Source of the DNA: Siphonodentalium dalli
Taxonomy: Eukaryota > Mollusca > Scaphopoda > Gadilida > Siphonodentaliidae
Direction of reading: 5' to 3'
Length of the DNA stretch: 64,000 bases
NCBI GenBank assembly: GCA_032622095.1
Contig: CP136066.1
Coordinates: 45,790,911 to 45,854,910, forward strand
Positions within the stretch are counted from its first letter, which is position 1, and every line of letters starts with the position of its first letter. Position numbers and translations under genes: made by a program. Positions 35,751 to 46,146 of the stretch are shown here, piece after piece. The notes under the pieces are model-generated. The model did not search any database. It worked only from the letters and a program-made list of their open reading frames with translations, and was not told the origin of the DNA.

Positions 35751-36059
35751 TTTGGAATAATAATTTAGGCTAGCTCCCTACCCAGCATAACCAATGGAAA
35801 CAATAGGTGATATGTCAATAGGTGAAGGGTGAGTTATGGATAAACCTATTTATTCACCAGGGGTGTTTAGTTACATACAACCATGAATTGCGCTTAAGCG
35901 CAATTGATTGCGCTTAAGCGCAATCGATTGCGCTTAAGCGCAATCAATTGCGCTTAAGCGCAATTCAATATTAAATGTGAATTTGGCCTCCCATATTTTT
36001 GCACAGATTTTAGCCTATACATCCATGCGGTGTCACTGCATGAGGGCTTTCTTACCTCA
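35751..36059 (+). repeat. duplicated block D, diverged partial copy with four palindromic units
   Basis: This copy resembles 34020-34198 (ggctagctccctaccca, cctatttattcaccaggggt) but is more diverged. At 35886-35968 it carries four head-to-tail units of ttgcgcttaagcgcaa at 20-base steps. Confidence 0.85.
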
Positions 36060-36061
36060 TA

Positions 36062-36271
36062 CAGTAATGCTCTAATTAATCGACTTCTTAACCACAGCAG
36101 AATTATGGGTAACGTTTCAGGATTTAGTCGGAAATATGGCTTGTTGCCATTCATCGAAAAGCTTTCGAGAGCTTTCCAATGAATGGCAACAAGCCATATT
36201 TCCGACTAAATCCTAAAAAGTTATCCATAATTCTGCTGTGGTTAAGGAGTCGATTAATTAGAGCATTACTG
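36062..36271. mobile_element. TA-flanked fold-back MITE, copy 1
   Basis: The element is almost one long hairpin with arms of about 100 bases. Its ends are CAGTAATGCTCTAATTAATC and the inverse, with TA on both sides (36060-36061, 36272-36273). It contains cttaaccacagcagaatta, and ggcttgttgccattcat at both sides of a short loop near aagctttcgagagctt. TA duplication and a CAGT start suit the Tc1/mariner/pogo group (inference). Non-coding. Confidence 0.85.
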
Positions 36272-36468
36272 TATGGTTTACTTATTGACTTAAATCAGGG
36301 GGAAAAACCCCTATTTTCATATTATCAGCATCCCTGTCCAAAAAATGGTGTGTAATCACTGGAGCTTTGGTGTCTCAGTCCTGTGAATTTGGCCTCCCAT
36401 ATTTTTGCACAGATTTTAGCCTATACATGCATGTGGTGTCACTGCATGAGGGGCTTTCTTACCTCATA

Positions 36469-36678
36469 CAGTAATGCTCTAATTAATCGACTTCTTAACC
36501 ACAGCAGAATTATGGGTAACGTTTCAGGATTTAGTCGGAAATATGGCTTGTTGCCATTCATCGAAAAGCTCTCGAGAGCTTTCCAATGAATGGCAACAAG
36601 CCATATTTCCGACTAAATCCTAAAAAGTTATCCATAATTCTGCTGTGGTTAAGGAGTCGATTAATTAGAGCATTACTG
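36469..36678. mobile_element. TA-flanked fold-back MITE, copy 2
   Basis: Same 210-base length as copy 1 and almost the same sequence, one visible difference being aagctctcgagagctt in the loop. TA lies at 36467-36468 and 36679-36680. The flanks (gtgaatttggcctcccatat before, atggtttacttattgac after) are also shared. So copy 2 came from a tandem duplication of about 407 bases, not a separate insertion. Confidence 0.85.
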
Positions 36679-36711
36679 TATGGTTTACTTATTGACTTAA
36701 ATCAGGGGGAA

Positions 36712-37290
36712 AAAACCCTATTTTCATATTATCAGCATCCCTGTCACTGGAGCTTTGGTGTCTCAGTCCTGGAGCTCTAGTTTTTCTTATTAAATCAGCA
36801 GCTCTTGCACAAATCTATAGTATTTCCATGATCATATAGTGTGAATGTGGTGTCACCGAGGGCTTGCTTCCCTCATATGGTGTGCCTGTATACTCGAAAA
36901 TTGAAGAAAATCAATGTCGCCCCGACTAATACAGAAAGTAATGCTATTGCAAGTAGCCCCAACTAATATATACCGAAGATAATATAATGCTATCACGAGT
37001 CGCTCCAACTAAAACAGAAGGTGATACTATTGCGAGTCAGCCATTTTGATAAAGAAGTGACATGTCAATAGGAGTTAATGCTAAGTTATGGAGAAACCTA
37101 TTTATTCACCAGGGGTGTTTTGTTACATATAACCATGAATTGCGCTTAAGCGCAAATGATTACGCTTAAGCGCAATTAATTGCGCTTAAGCGCAATTATT
37201 TGCGCTTAAGCGCAATTAATTGCGCTTAAGCGCAATTGATTGCGCTTAAGCACAATTAATTATTAAATGTGAATTTGGCCTCCCATACAG
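36712..37290 (+). repeat. duplicated block D, copy 2
   Basis: This copy matches 33672-34198, with two changes. A 43-base stretch between two aagaag words is missing near 37056, as expected from slippage between direct repeats. The palindromic unit has grown to six copies (37138-37257), two of them with point changes (tacgctt and agcacaa). Confidence 0.92.
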
Positions 37291-37897
37291 TTTGTGATTA
37301 GCCATCTCGATTGTAAACAAATCTTCTACTCGAAATTTGTAAATTAAAAAAAAAAATCCAATTTAAATGTGCATGTGCGATAATCAATATCATCCATGAC
37401 CCAACCCGGACACACATACCAAATCGCATTCACATCCACTGAGAAACAACGAAGAAGCTAGACATTACACTTTTATTTAGAGCCGGCATCGGCGTCGACA
37501 AACACTTTATATACACCGATTTCTCCACTACAAGGTCAAGGCCCCACATGGCACGAAATTGAAAAAATGATCAACGAGTGATTGATCTGTGTTTCATGTA
37601 ATTTGCAACAATGAATGTTGTTTTGAGGATTGTATGGATTATTGTGTACCACAGATACACGAAGACTAGGCAATTCAATGTTCGGTGTATTCAATTTCAT
37701 GACATCATCATGTGTAAACTGTGTTTGTGACATGATTATTGCACTTTTACTTTCGACAGGAGCTTGGAGGCATTGTTGAATTTGTTCTCTAATCATCAAA
37801 GGTTGCACAGGTATTTGCTTATCATTAATTTAATCATTTGATTTAGGACTGAAAAAGAATTGTTTCTGTTTTCAAATTGAAAAGATCAATCGTACTG
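37291..37897. other. interval without a recognised gene
   Basis: A minus-strand open frame of 90 codons at 37536-37808 has no known motif and no splice context. Nothing else is recognised. Confidence 0.4.
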
Positions 37898-38289
37898 CCC
37901 TGCTGCCAGTGCTGGACAAAACAAGTGTCCATTGGCACCGCGGTGTGTTTGGCGTTCGGCGGCGGTGTCAGAGTTTGTAACTGCAGTTGAGCACCGCGGC
38001 CAAGCGGCAAGTACACCATGGCCGACTGTCAAGTACACATGTACACCATGGCCGAAAAGTAACTACAATGGGGCCGAATGGCATGTACACCGTGGTTAGA
38101 TTTCTGGTTTATATTGTCTTTTTTCAGTTTAATGAATGCACACAGCGGCAACTACACCATGGTCGAATGGCAAATACACCGCGGCCCAACTGTAGTTAGC
38201 TGGTGGAGCCGCTGTGCAGTTGCATTTCAGCCGCAGTGGCAATGCTAAGCGCACCGTGGTTAAGTGGACACTTGTTTTGCCGAGCAGGG
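37898..38289 (+). mobile_element. CCCTGC element, copy 1
   Basis: It matches the element at 41438-41826 throughout. The ends resemble CCCTGCTGGACAAAACAAGT and the inverse ACTTGTTTTGCCGAGCAGGG. The left end contains six extra bases (ccagtg) and the left TA is not preserved. The interior is a series of short related words (tacaccatggccga, caccgcggcc, aatggcaa) in both orientations. A 70-codon frame through it is not a gene. Confidence 0.8.
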
Positions 38290-39286
38290 TAGTACATGTG
38301 TATTCAGTTCAAATTCATACAGATATCTTTCAGACTTTCATGTTTACAAAATGTAGGCGCGCATAGTCCCGCTCGCTGGGTTTTGGCCAGCCGCGCGGTT
38401 TCTATCAAGATAAAATAAACAGCGGAAATACATTCATAAATGTTGCGTAAATTGAATTAGTTTACTCACGATGGATGTCCATTGAAACTCTTTGATGGTT
38501 TAACACTGCTTAATCCACTATCCATTAGCACAAGTGAATGTTACACACTGTGTTTTCATATTGTACATGCTCCTACCCCGGTATATTAATTGTAATTCAT
38601 AATTATTAATAAGGAATTAATTTAATACTCCGATTCAATGCTGACGAAATAAATACGGTAACATCTCCCGGCCACGTGGTCTCGCTTTGATTTTCCAGGA
38701 ATTTATGTGACGTTATAAGCCATACATAGAAATCGTTCAAATGTATTTTTAGCTTCGAATCATTCAGTCTCAGACAGATAGTGCATTTGACACTTCACAT
38801 CGTGTGACGTCAAAAAACTTAAACTGCCAATCATCGTGGCACGAGGGATCACCTTTTGATGAATGCCGACAATGAATGTTGGTTTTGGAGAATTCATTTG
38901 ATATTTTGCTACAACATTCAAGCTGTTTCTTTATTCTTGTACGCTCTCCGTATTTGGCTAGGCGCGCAATTGATCGCTCACTGGTTTTCAATTTTAGCCG
39001 CGCGATGGTGCGCAAGAGCGATCGCGCGCCTCAAAAATTAAAGTCTGATCTTTCTGTTGATTCCAACGTTAACACTATTACTTAATATTTTTACCACTTT
39101 AGAGGGCGTTCTTTATTAGATGAACATTATTTTACCCACACGTCATGATTCCATGATTTTAAGGTGAAGTTGAACAGAAGCGAGCGCTAAGCTTTGTTTT
39201 CATTAAAGCATGCTCACACCAGGACGGTGTGGTAATAATAGTAATAGCATGATTTTGTCGGGCACCTTGGTTTCTTTACAGCCCTC
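38290..39286. other. interval without a recognised gene
   Basis: Two CpG-rich stretches (38355-38400 and 38960-39030) share words such as ggcgcgca, cgctgg and agccgcgcg and may be an old repeat pair. No exon is recognised. Confidence 0.4.
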
Positions 39287-39347
39287 CAGGAATGATTAAC
39301 TCCGTCTCGGGTCTATAAATAGGCCCTCGGGCTGTTAATCATTCCTG
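39287..39347. repeat. hairpin, about 23-bp arms
   Basis: caggaatgattaac and gttaatcattcctg form the outer stem, with ctcggg/ccctcg pairing inside. The loop is about 13 bases. Confidence 0.8.
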
Positions 39348-39447
39348 TCGGGTCCAGGTGCTACCACGGCCGAGTACTAGTAACTTTATAACCCTGTGGC
39401 GACTGCAGTAGCGTTCTTTAATGTGCACACACCAAGGCGGAATACAG

Positions 39448-40127
39448 GAGAAGTCGGCCCCGCTACGAAGTCGGCCCCAGAGAAGTCGGCCCAGAAGTCG
39501 GCCCCGTACGAAGTCGGCCCAGCTATTAACATCAGTTAGTGACATGTTTACTCAATTGAGTAACATACATGTACATGTATATCAGGTGTCACGGAAACCT
39601 TGTTCAACACTACATTGTATATGACTTAGTGTTGATCTTTATCGGCGTTTCGCTGACTGCTTCCATGTGGAAATCCCTCTGGCGCGACGCCCATTATAAT
39701 TATGACAGGACATTGTTTAGGTCTATAGATTAATTGGCTGACTAAGTTTGAAGGTTCGTATCTGGTCTAATACCATGCCTTGTATATATGGCTATTTTTC
39801 CGGTACAGATTTAAATTTCCGTTTAACGAACCCTATCGACATATCTGCGTAAAGCCATGACAGTGCGCGATAAGAAAATGGATTGCCAGGAGGTGATATA
39901 ATCCTCCTTGACACCATGTGACCAAAACATGGTCACATAAAATGGAATGCTACGAGGTGATGTAATCCCTTATGACACCGTGTGGCGAAATGTCGGTCTC
40001 ATCTTATTGTGCCACAGGCATTAACAAGCAGTAAAATAATAATGGGGCCGACTTTTCTTGACCAATCTTTAATTTACCCGGGCCGACTTCTCTTGTGGCC
40101 GACATTGTTTTGGGCTGACTTCTCCAG
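39448..40127. mobile_element. element with clustered gaagtcggccc repeats at inverted ends
   Basis: The left end (39448-39525) holds five copies of gaagtcggccc. The right end (40043-40127) holds four copies of the inverse, ggccgactt or close variants. The outermost words ggagaagtcggccc and gggctgacttctcc form the terminal inverted pair. Such clusters look like binding sites for a transposase. The 500 bases between carry a direct repeat (taagaaaatggattgccagg/ataaaatggaatgctacgag, then aggtgat.taatcc). No transposase and no certain target duplication. Confidence 0.65.
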
Positions 40128-40239
40128 ATACCCCGAGGCATGTACACAGATTAGCCATTAATGTCTGCACCCCCAATCAGACAGCATACTGCAGAACAAC
40201 AAAATACCTGGATAGATGTTGTAATGGGGGAAGTCGGTA

Positions 40240-40411
40240 TTTTTGCATTCGGATCTTTATTCAGTGATCTCAAATGAGACTTTTCAGCTTTACAAACTTG
40301 GTATCTGACCGAGTTCTGATTTTTGTCAGAATACCCTGACCAGGTTGCGATCCCTGGCCCGCTACCACGAGAGACCAGTACACTACAGTACCTCTCGGCT
40401 ATCGACTTCCC
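40240..40411 (-). repeat. tRNA-derived SINE (decayed)
   Basis: On the minus strand the start gtcgatagccgagaggtact resembles a tRNA 5' half with an A box (tagccgagagg). About 45 bases later, gggatcgcaacc fits a worn B box. Between them, ctggtctctcgtgg sits where a tRNA anticodon arm would be. The body continues without coding sequence to about 40240. It is too diverged to fold as a functional tRNA. Confidence 0.6.
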
Positions 40412-40814
40412 TAGATTTAAGTAATTGACCCCTCTATAGTGGTGTCACCCCATGTAATACTGCTGTATTATATAAGAAATGAACGGCGGGTTCAATGTGG
40501 TCATCGGATTTTTACCGCAAGAAAAATTCAGCAAACTGCATGAACCCCGAAGTAGTAAAGCCAAAAAAATATATACCTGTGTTTCCGGTGACCCGCCCAC
40601 CCCTATTTCGGAGCTCCTGAGGGTTTTCATTTTATTCATTTTGCAAAATTCCAACGCATCCCGTTTTATTAGCTCAACTTACAACTTTGTAAGTTTGAGC
40701 TATTGCCATGGGTTGGCGTCCGTCATCCGTGTGTCTGTGTGTCCGTCAACAATTTACTTTGTCGCGGGATACAGGTTGTGCCTTTAGTCTGATCTCTTTG
40801 AAATTTGTCATGAA

Positions 40815-41411
40815 CAGGGTCCGCGCTGGAACGAAATTTACATTTGCCAAATAATTTGCCAAATGAAAATATTTTTTGCCAAATTCTTTTAGAATTTGCC
40901 AAATATTATTCCCAATAGCATCATTTTCTGCAACCTTGACTGAGTCTTATGTTTCGACACTCACTGTTTGATATCGATAAAAAAGCAGTTAGTTAATGAT
41001 TATGATCTCATCTATTACGGTTTATCATACAACAATAAACCGATTACCGAACAATACAATAGTAGAAGCGTTGCTTGATCAAAAGCGAACATCATATGAA
41101 GATTAGCTATGTAAGCACCACCATCACACTAAATAGAGGTAATCCCTCCACCCGTCGATACTAATGATATCAGATTAACTGCATCTTAATGGAGGTGTTA
41201 ACTTTTGCGAAACCATATAAAACACAACTAATATAATTCCATTGTAATAATTTCCGAAAATGAATGGTATTGATTGACCGATATTTTTTAACTTCATTAA
41301 TAAGGAATTAAAAAGTGACTTGCCAAAACTTTTGCCAAATGAAAATATTTTTTGCCAACTGTGAATTATTTTTGCCATTGGCAAATTTGGCAAGTGGCAG
41401 AGCGAACCCTG
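40815..41411. mobile_element. hAT-type non-autonomous element with 8-bp target duplication
   Basis: The 8-base word GTCATGAA lies at both edges (40807-40814 and 41412-41419). The termini CAGGGTCCGCGCTGG and the inverse of CAGAGCGAACCCTG form an imperfect terminal repeat. Both subterminal regions are packed with tttgccaaa words, as expected for hAT transposase binding sites. The length is 597 bases and there is no transposase frame. It split a repeat B unit at ...atttgtcatgaa. Confidence 0.9.
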
Positions 41412-41437
41412 GTCATGAATGTTGACATTGACATGTA

Positions 41438-41826
41438 CCCTGCTGGACAAAACAAGTGTCCATTGGCACCACAGTGTATTTGCCATTCGGGTGCAGTGTC
41501 AGAGTTTGTAACTGCAGTTGAGTGCCGCGGCAAGTACATGTACACCGCGGCCGAACGACAAGTACACATGTACACCATGGCCAAAAAGCAACTACAACGG
41601 GGCCGAATGGTATGTACACCGTGGTTAGATTTCTGGTTTGTATTGTCTTTTTTCAGTTTGATGAATGTACACAGCGGCAACTACATTTGTACACCATGGC
41701 CGAATGGCAAATAAACCAATGCCCAACTGTAGTTAGCCAGTGGAGCCGCGGTGTAGTTGCATTTCGGCCGCGGTGGCAATGCTAAGCGCACCGTGGTTAA
41801 GTGGACACTTGTTTTTCCCAGCAGGG
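41438..41826 (+). mobile_element. CCCTGC element, copy 2, with TA target duplication
   Basis: The element is bounded by TA at 41436-41437 and 41827-41828. The host is a repeat B unit whose intact form, gacatgtagatgggaa, is seen at 41948, 42113 and 42574. Here it reads gacatgta[element]tagatggg, so the TA was duplicated. Ends are CCCTGCTGGACAAAACAAGT and inverse. It is 389 bases long, non-coding and nearly identical to 37898-38289. Confidence 0.92.
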
Positions 41827-43189
41827 TAGATGGGAACGAATCATTTTGGGGTCTTTCGATCGAAAAACATCTTGGCGGCCATCTTGGATTTCAAGGTTGT
41901 GCCTTTAGTCTGATCTTCATGAAATTTGTCATGGATGTTAATATTGACATGTAGATGGGAACGAGTCATTTTTGGGTTGTTCGGCCAAAAAAACATGGCC
42001 GCCAGCAGCCATCTTGGATGTTACTCTTTGCATGACTAAATCCTTTGGTGCGGGCTACAGGTCGTAGCTTTGGTCGGAACTTCATGAAATTTGTCATGGA
42101 TGTTAACAATGACATGTAGATGGGAAACGAGTTATTTTGGGGTCGTTCAGCCGAAAAACATGGCCGCCAGCAGCCATCTTGGATTTTACTCTTTGCATGA
42201 CTAAATCCATTGGCACAGGCTACAGGTCGTACCTTTGATCAGATCATTATGAGATTTGTAAAGGCTGTAGATGGGAACAGTTCATTTTGGGGTAGTTCGG
42301 AAAAAAACATGGCTGCCATTGGCCATTTTAGAATTTACTCTTTGCATCAATAAATCCTTTGGCACACCATAATCACCACATCCCTGATCCGATCATTATG
42401 AAACCTGTCATGAATGTTGATATTGCCATGTACATCTAGTCTTACTTAGACATTTCAATTAGCACCTTTCCTATTACTCCATTTACTGTCAACCATTAAA
42501 TCATTCCCCTACTAAGTTGAGCTACAGTGTCATTGACACTTTCATTACATTTGTCATGGATGTTAATATTGACATGTAGATGGGAAACGAGTAATTTTGG
42601 GGTTGTTCGGCCAAAAACATGGCCGCCAGCAGCCATCTTGGATTATACTCTTTGCATGACTAAATTCTTTGTCAAGGGCTACAAGTCGAATCTTTGGTCC
42701 AATCATCATGAGATTTGTCATGGATGTTAACAATTACATGTAGATGGGAAAAGATTCATTTTAAATTCAACCAAAAAACCAGCCATCTTGTATTTTACTC
42801 TTTACACAACTAAATCCTTTGACACGGGCTACATGTCGTATCTTTTGTCGGATCATCATGAAATTTGTGAGGGATGTTAACAATGACATGTAAATAGGAA
42901 GGAGTCTTTTTTGGGTCATTTGCCAAAAAACATGGCTGTCGTGGCCATCTTTGATTTTAATCTTTGCATAACTAGGCCTTTCAACTTTCCACATTCCTAA
43001 TCGCTCCATTAACTGTAACACATGAAATTATTCCCTTTCCACGTTAGCTACAGTGCCATTGACACTTTGATAATTACATTTCAGTCAATTCACATTTTCA
43101 GCTGCATATACATGTATATGTAAACCAATTTCATCATTAAAGAAATTGCAAATTCATCGTTGATTCCATCATCTCAATATTTCATTAAA

Positions 43190-43600
43190 CTGAGACTTTA
43201 TGTTCACACATTGATTCATTCAGGCAACATTTTCTCCATTTCTACACTGTTCATTGCATTGATCGTCTTCAATGTGGATAATCTATAATTCTATATGTAT
43301 ATCATCGTTAACTATTAAAGTGACATTTCTCTTCCACCCAATCGATATTGCATTAAAATGACGCTTCATATTCATTACACTTCATTCAATAATTTCTGTT
43401 TCTACATCACTTATTGCATTGATTGCCTTCAGGTAAGCTAAGCTATGTCCGACTCAAATATTAAAGTGACGCATCATATTCACTACACTTCATTCAATAA
43501 TGTCTTTTTCTACATAGTTTACATGTATTGCATTGATTGCCTGCAGCTAAGGTAATCTATGTCCGACTCAAATAATACAAATATTAAAGGCATTCCATTT
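43190..43600. repeat. degenerate tandem units of about 105-165 bp
   Basis: The phrase t[t/c]catattca.tacacttcattc followed by tttctaca and attgcattgattgcc occurs at about 43366 and 43471, with a diverged version at 43200. Each is followed by gtccgactcaaat or a relative. Confidence 0.7.
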
Positions 43601-43656
43601 CCATCCATTAATTCTAAGGAAACTTCTGCTGTGATATATATATGTATATATGCATA

Positions 43657-44192
43657 CAGGGTACTACATGTGCTACACCACTCGGATAAATGTCTGTCAT
43701 CACACTAAAATACCATGTTATAACTTGAATTGATATATTCGTAATCGTATATAGTCACCAATAGCTGGGTTACTACCGTAGTACCTGACATTGCCCATCT
43801 AGCGAACTATTCAAACCCAACAGGCCTGGTTGATTTCGCTGTGGGATGATGGTTCACTTCCATCCTCAAGCTAATTATGCCATTTCATGGCATAATTTTG
43901 TTCTGACGTGCAGGGGTAGATATGCTTGAGACCCCACCACAGTTCAATTCACACCAGGTTCTCAGCTATTATTATCTTATGTTCGAACTTTACTCATGTT
44001 TGGACTGATCATAACCATGATTTTAATGCTGGGTTTGAATAGTTCACTATATGGGCAATGTCCGTTACTACGGTGATAACCCGGCTATTGGTGACTATAT
44101 ACGATTACGAATATATCAATCCAAGTTCTAGCATGGTATTTGTGTGACGACACAGACATTTCTCCGAGTGGTGTATTACATGAAGTACCCTG
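43657..44192. mobile_element. long-TIR fold-back element with TA duplication
   Basis: Arms 43657-43818 and 44031-44192 are both 162 bases and inverted copies at roughly 85-90% identity by eye. Ends are CAGGGTACTACATG and CATGAAGTACCCTG, with TA at 43655-43656 and 44193-44194. The central 212 bases include their own small hairpin, aattatgcca...tggcataatt (43871-43895). No open frame of note crosses it. Confidence 0.9.
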
Positions 44193-44194
44193 TA

Positions 44195-45438
44195 CGGAAC
44201 ATCCTATAATTATTGTAACATTGAACTTAATGATCAACTTGGTGGTTGCTCCATTACGTGTCACGTACGATCATATTAGGACTACCGTATGCAATACCGA
44301 CTTAAAAATAAAAATTCACATAAACATCGCATGAAGCGGTCTATCCACAAACTCAGGTATTCGGTAATTCCAAATGTATGAACTATCACCATGATATCCC
44401 GGTATATCATTGTCAGGACTGTTTGTACAAAAGGTTGTTATTCTACTATGCATAATTTTGCTATATCATTGTACTCGGACTGTATTGCAATGTAATATAT
44501 CAGTACATGTACCGGTATACTGGGTGCACATTATATACATGTAGGCCTACTTTCACTTTAGTACATGTATGTGTCATAAAAGACTCATGTTGTTAAATTG
44601 AAAAAAAACATGTGTGAAAACAGAGAGAATACATGTACATGTGCCGGTACTATATACCTCTTTGTGTGCTGTACTACCGGTACTATTCATGTACATGTAC
44701 TACACTACAATAAGAGAAATTTTAATTGATTCTGCTGCCCTTGTGCCACAGGCCTCAAACACGCCAAACAAGTATCTGTAGCCAGGCCCACCAGTACCAG
44801 GCTACTAGTAAATGAAGTACTGAAAGTGTCACATCATTAATCGAGCCCAATCTTAGTTATACTAGTCTCTTGTGTAGTTTGGGTTACTATTAATAAGATA
44901 TTTAATGAATGTTTGGAATGTATGGTAGCATTCTTACCTGGATCAACATATGCCATGCACAACGCTGGTCATCATATCATCACCGCTGTTGGCAGTAAAC
45001 CGCTCATCGGGCTATAAAAGTTAGAGTTGTCCATACCAGGGCTAATCTAATCAGTTAAAATTAGTCATTTTAGAGGGAATACCAACCAGTGGAAGACGTA
45101 CAAAAAGTCATGTATATTCAGATATCAGTTTTCGAGAAAAAACCCATCTTAGTCGAGCGGACTTAGAATATCGGGGTAAACTTAAATTTCATTCAGCAAC
45201 ACTTTCACAGCAGAATATAAAAATAGTACATTATAATCACTTACAGTACATGTACATGTAGCCCAAGTGCAGTGCTAGCCTATATTATATACTACCAAAA
45301 CTTTTGGTCAGTTTCTCGATGACTGACACTTGTAAACGCTTGAACGGGTATATAGTACATGTACATGTACATGTGTACCGTATGTGAATTAAAGATCTTA
45401 TTAGTGACACAACAGGAGGCTAGACATACATTTGTAAC
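44195..45438. other. interval with acatgtacatgta tracts, no recognised gene
   Basis: Short self-complementary tracts of tacatg/catgta occur near 44500, 44635, 44690, 45250 and 45355. They are common in this window from 43 to 50 kb. No exon is recognised. Confidence 0.5.
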
Positions 45439-45440
45439 TA

Positions 45441-45604
45441 CAGTAATGCTCTAATTAATCGAATCCTTAACCACAGCAGAATTACGGGTATTAAACTCGG
45501 GGAGAGCTTTCCGATGAATGGCAACAAGCCATATATCCGACTAAATCCTGAAAGTTACACATAATTCTGCTGTGGTTAAGGGGTCGATTTCTTAGGGCAC
45601 TACT
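45441..45604. mobile_element. TA-flanked fold-back MITE, copy 3 (shortened)
   Basis: Same family as 36062 and 36469: start CAGTAATGCTCTAATTAATC, inner ccttaaccacagcagaatta, and TA at 45439-45440 and 45605-45606. About 46 bases of the left arm near the loop are missing, so the hairpin is asymmetric. The right end is diverged (gatttcttagggcactactg). Confidence 0.85.
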
Positions 45605-45606
45605 GT

Positions 45607-46024
45607 ATCTGTTTTAGTGCACATCAAATGTATTTGTTGTCTTTCCTCTTGTAATTTGTCTTTGGTTGTGTTCGCCATTTTGATGGACAACTACATGTAC
45701 TGACATCAAATGACTGAAATGAGTCAAAATTTAGCAGTGCAGCCAATTATATAGATAAACAGAATTAAATAGCATCCAAATTCCAAATGAGCATAAATGA
45801 TAAAACAAATTTTATTGAGCACTCTTTTAATACTAGTAATTACAGCTACAATGAAAGCACCTAATAAAAATTCTAAGTTTGGTAAAACTGTCTGTATACA
45901 AAGTTTATCTGGCCGTGATGAATAAAACCTATAAATGGGATCATATACATGTATGTTAGATATCATTACATGATTATTTGAAAACACATATCCGTATGGA
46001 AAACAAACTATTTTACCACTGGCC
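45607..46024. other. interval without a recognised gene
   Basis: A 100-codon minus-strand frame (45724-46026) is rich in Ile, Phe and Tyr, has no family match and overlaps the next hairpin. I regard it as chance. Confidence 0.4.
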
Positions 46025-46146
46025 AAGTGGTCCTGCTAATATGCTATGATGCTGGTGGTCCTGCTGAATTGCTATGATGCGGGTAGTGCAATTCATAGCA
46101 ATTAAGCAGGACCCAACCGCATCACAGCACATTAGCAGGAACACTT
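46025..46146. repeat. hairpin element, about 54-bp arms
   Basis: Arms 46025-46080 and 46094-46146 pair through aagtggtcctgctaat/attagcaggaacactt at the ends and gtcctgctgaattgctatga with its near inverse inside. Each arm also holds the word gtcctgct.a twice, so it is internally duplicated too. Confidence 0.85.

Larger units (their letters stand above)
40668..43075 (+). repeat. dispersed repeat B, long multi-unit copy with two nested insertions
   Basis: The head agctcaacttacaactttgt plus gagctattgccatgggttgg starts the block. After two insertions it continues as five or six units of about 160-200 bases. Each has gacatgtagatgggaa, ttttggggt, aaaacatggccgccagcagc, catcttgga and actctttgcatgactaaatc. 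Two tails with cagtg[t/c]cattgacacttt are at about 42525 and 43050. No unit keeps a reading frame. Confidence 0.85.

Noticed and set aside
40330-40411. Functional tRNA gene
   Set aside because: The B box is too worn and the arms do not pair; it fits a decayed SINE head.
40668-43075. Helitron assignment for repeat B because of a hairpin near its tail (agtgtcattgacact)
   Set aside because: No CTRR end directly behind the hairpin and no TC start or A/T insertion site could be shown.
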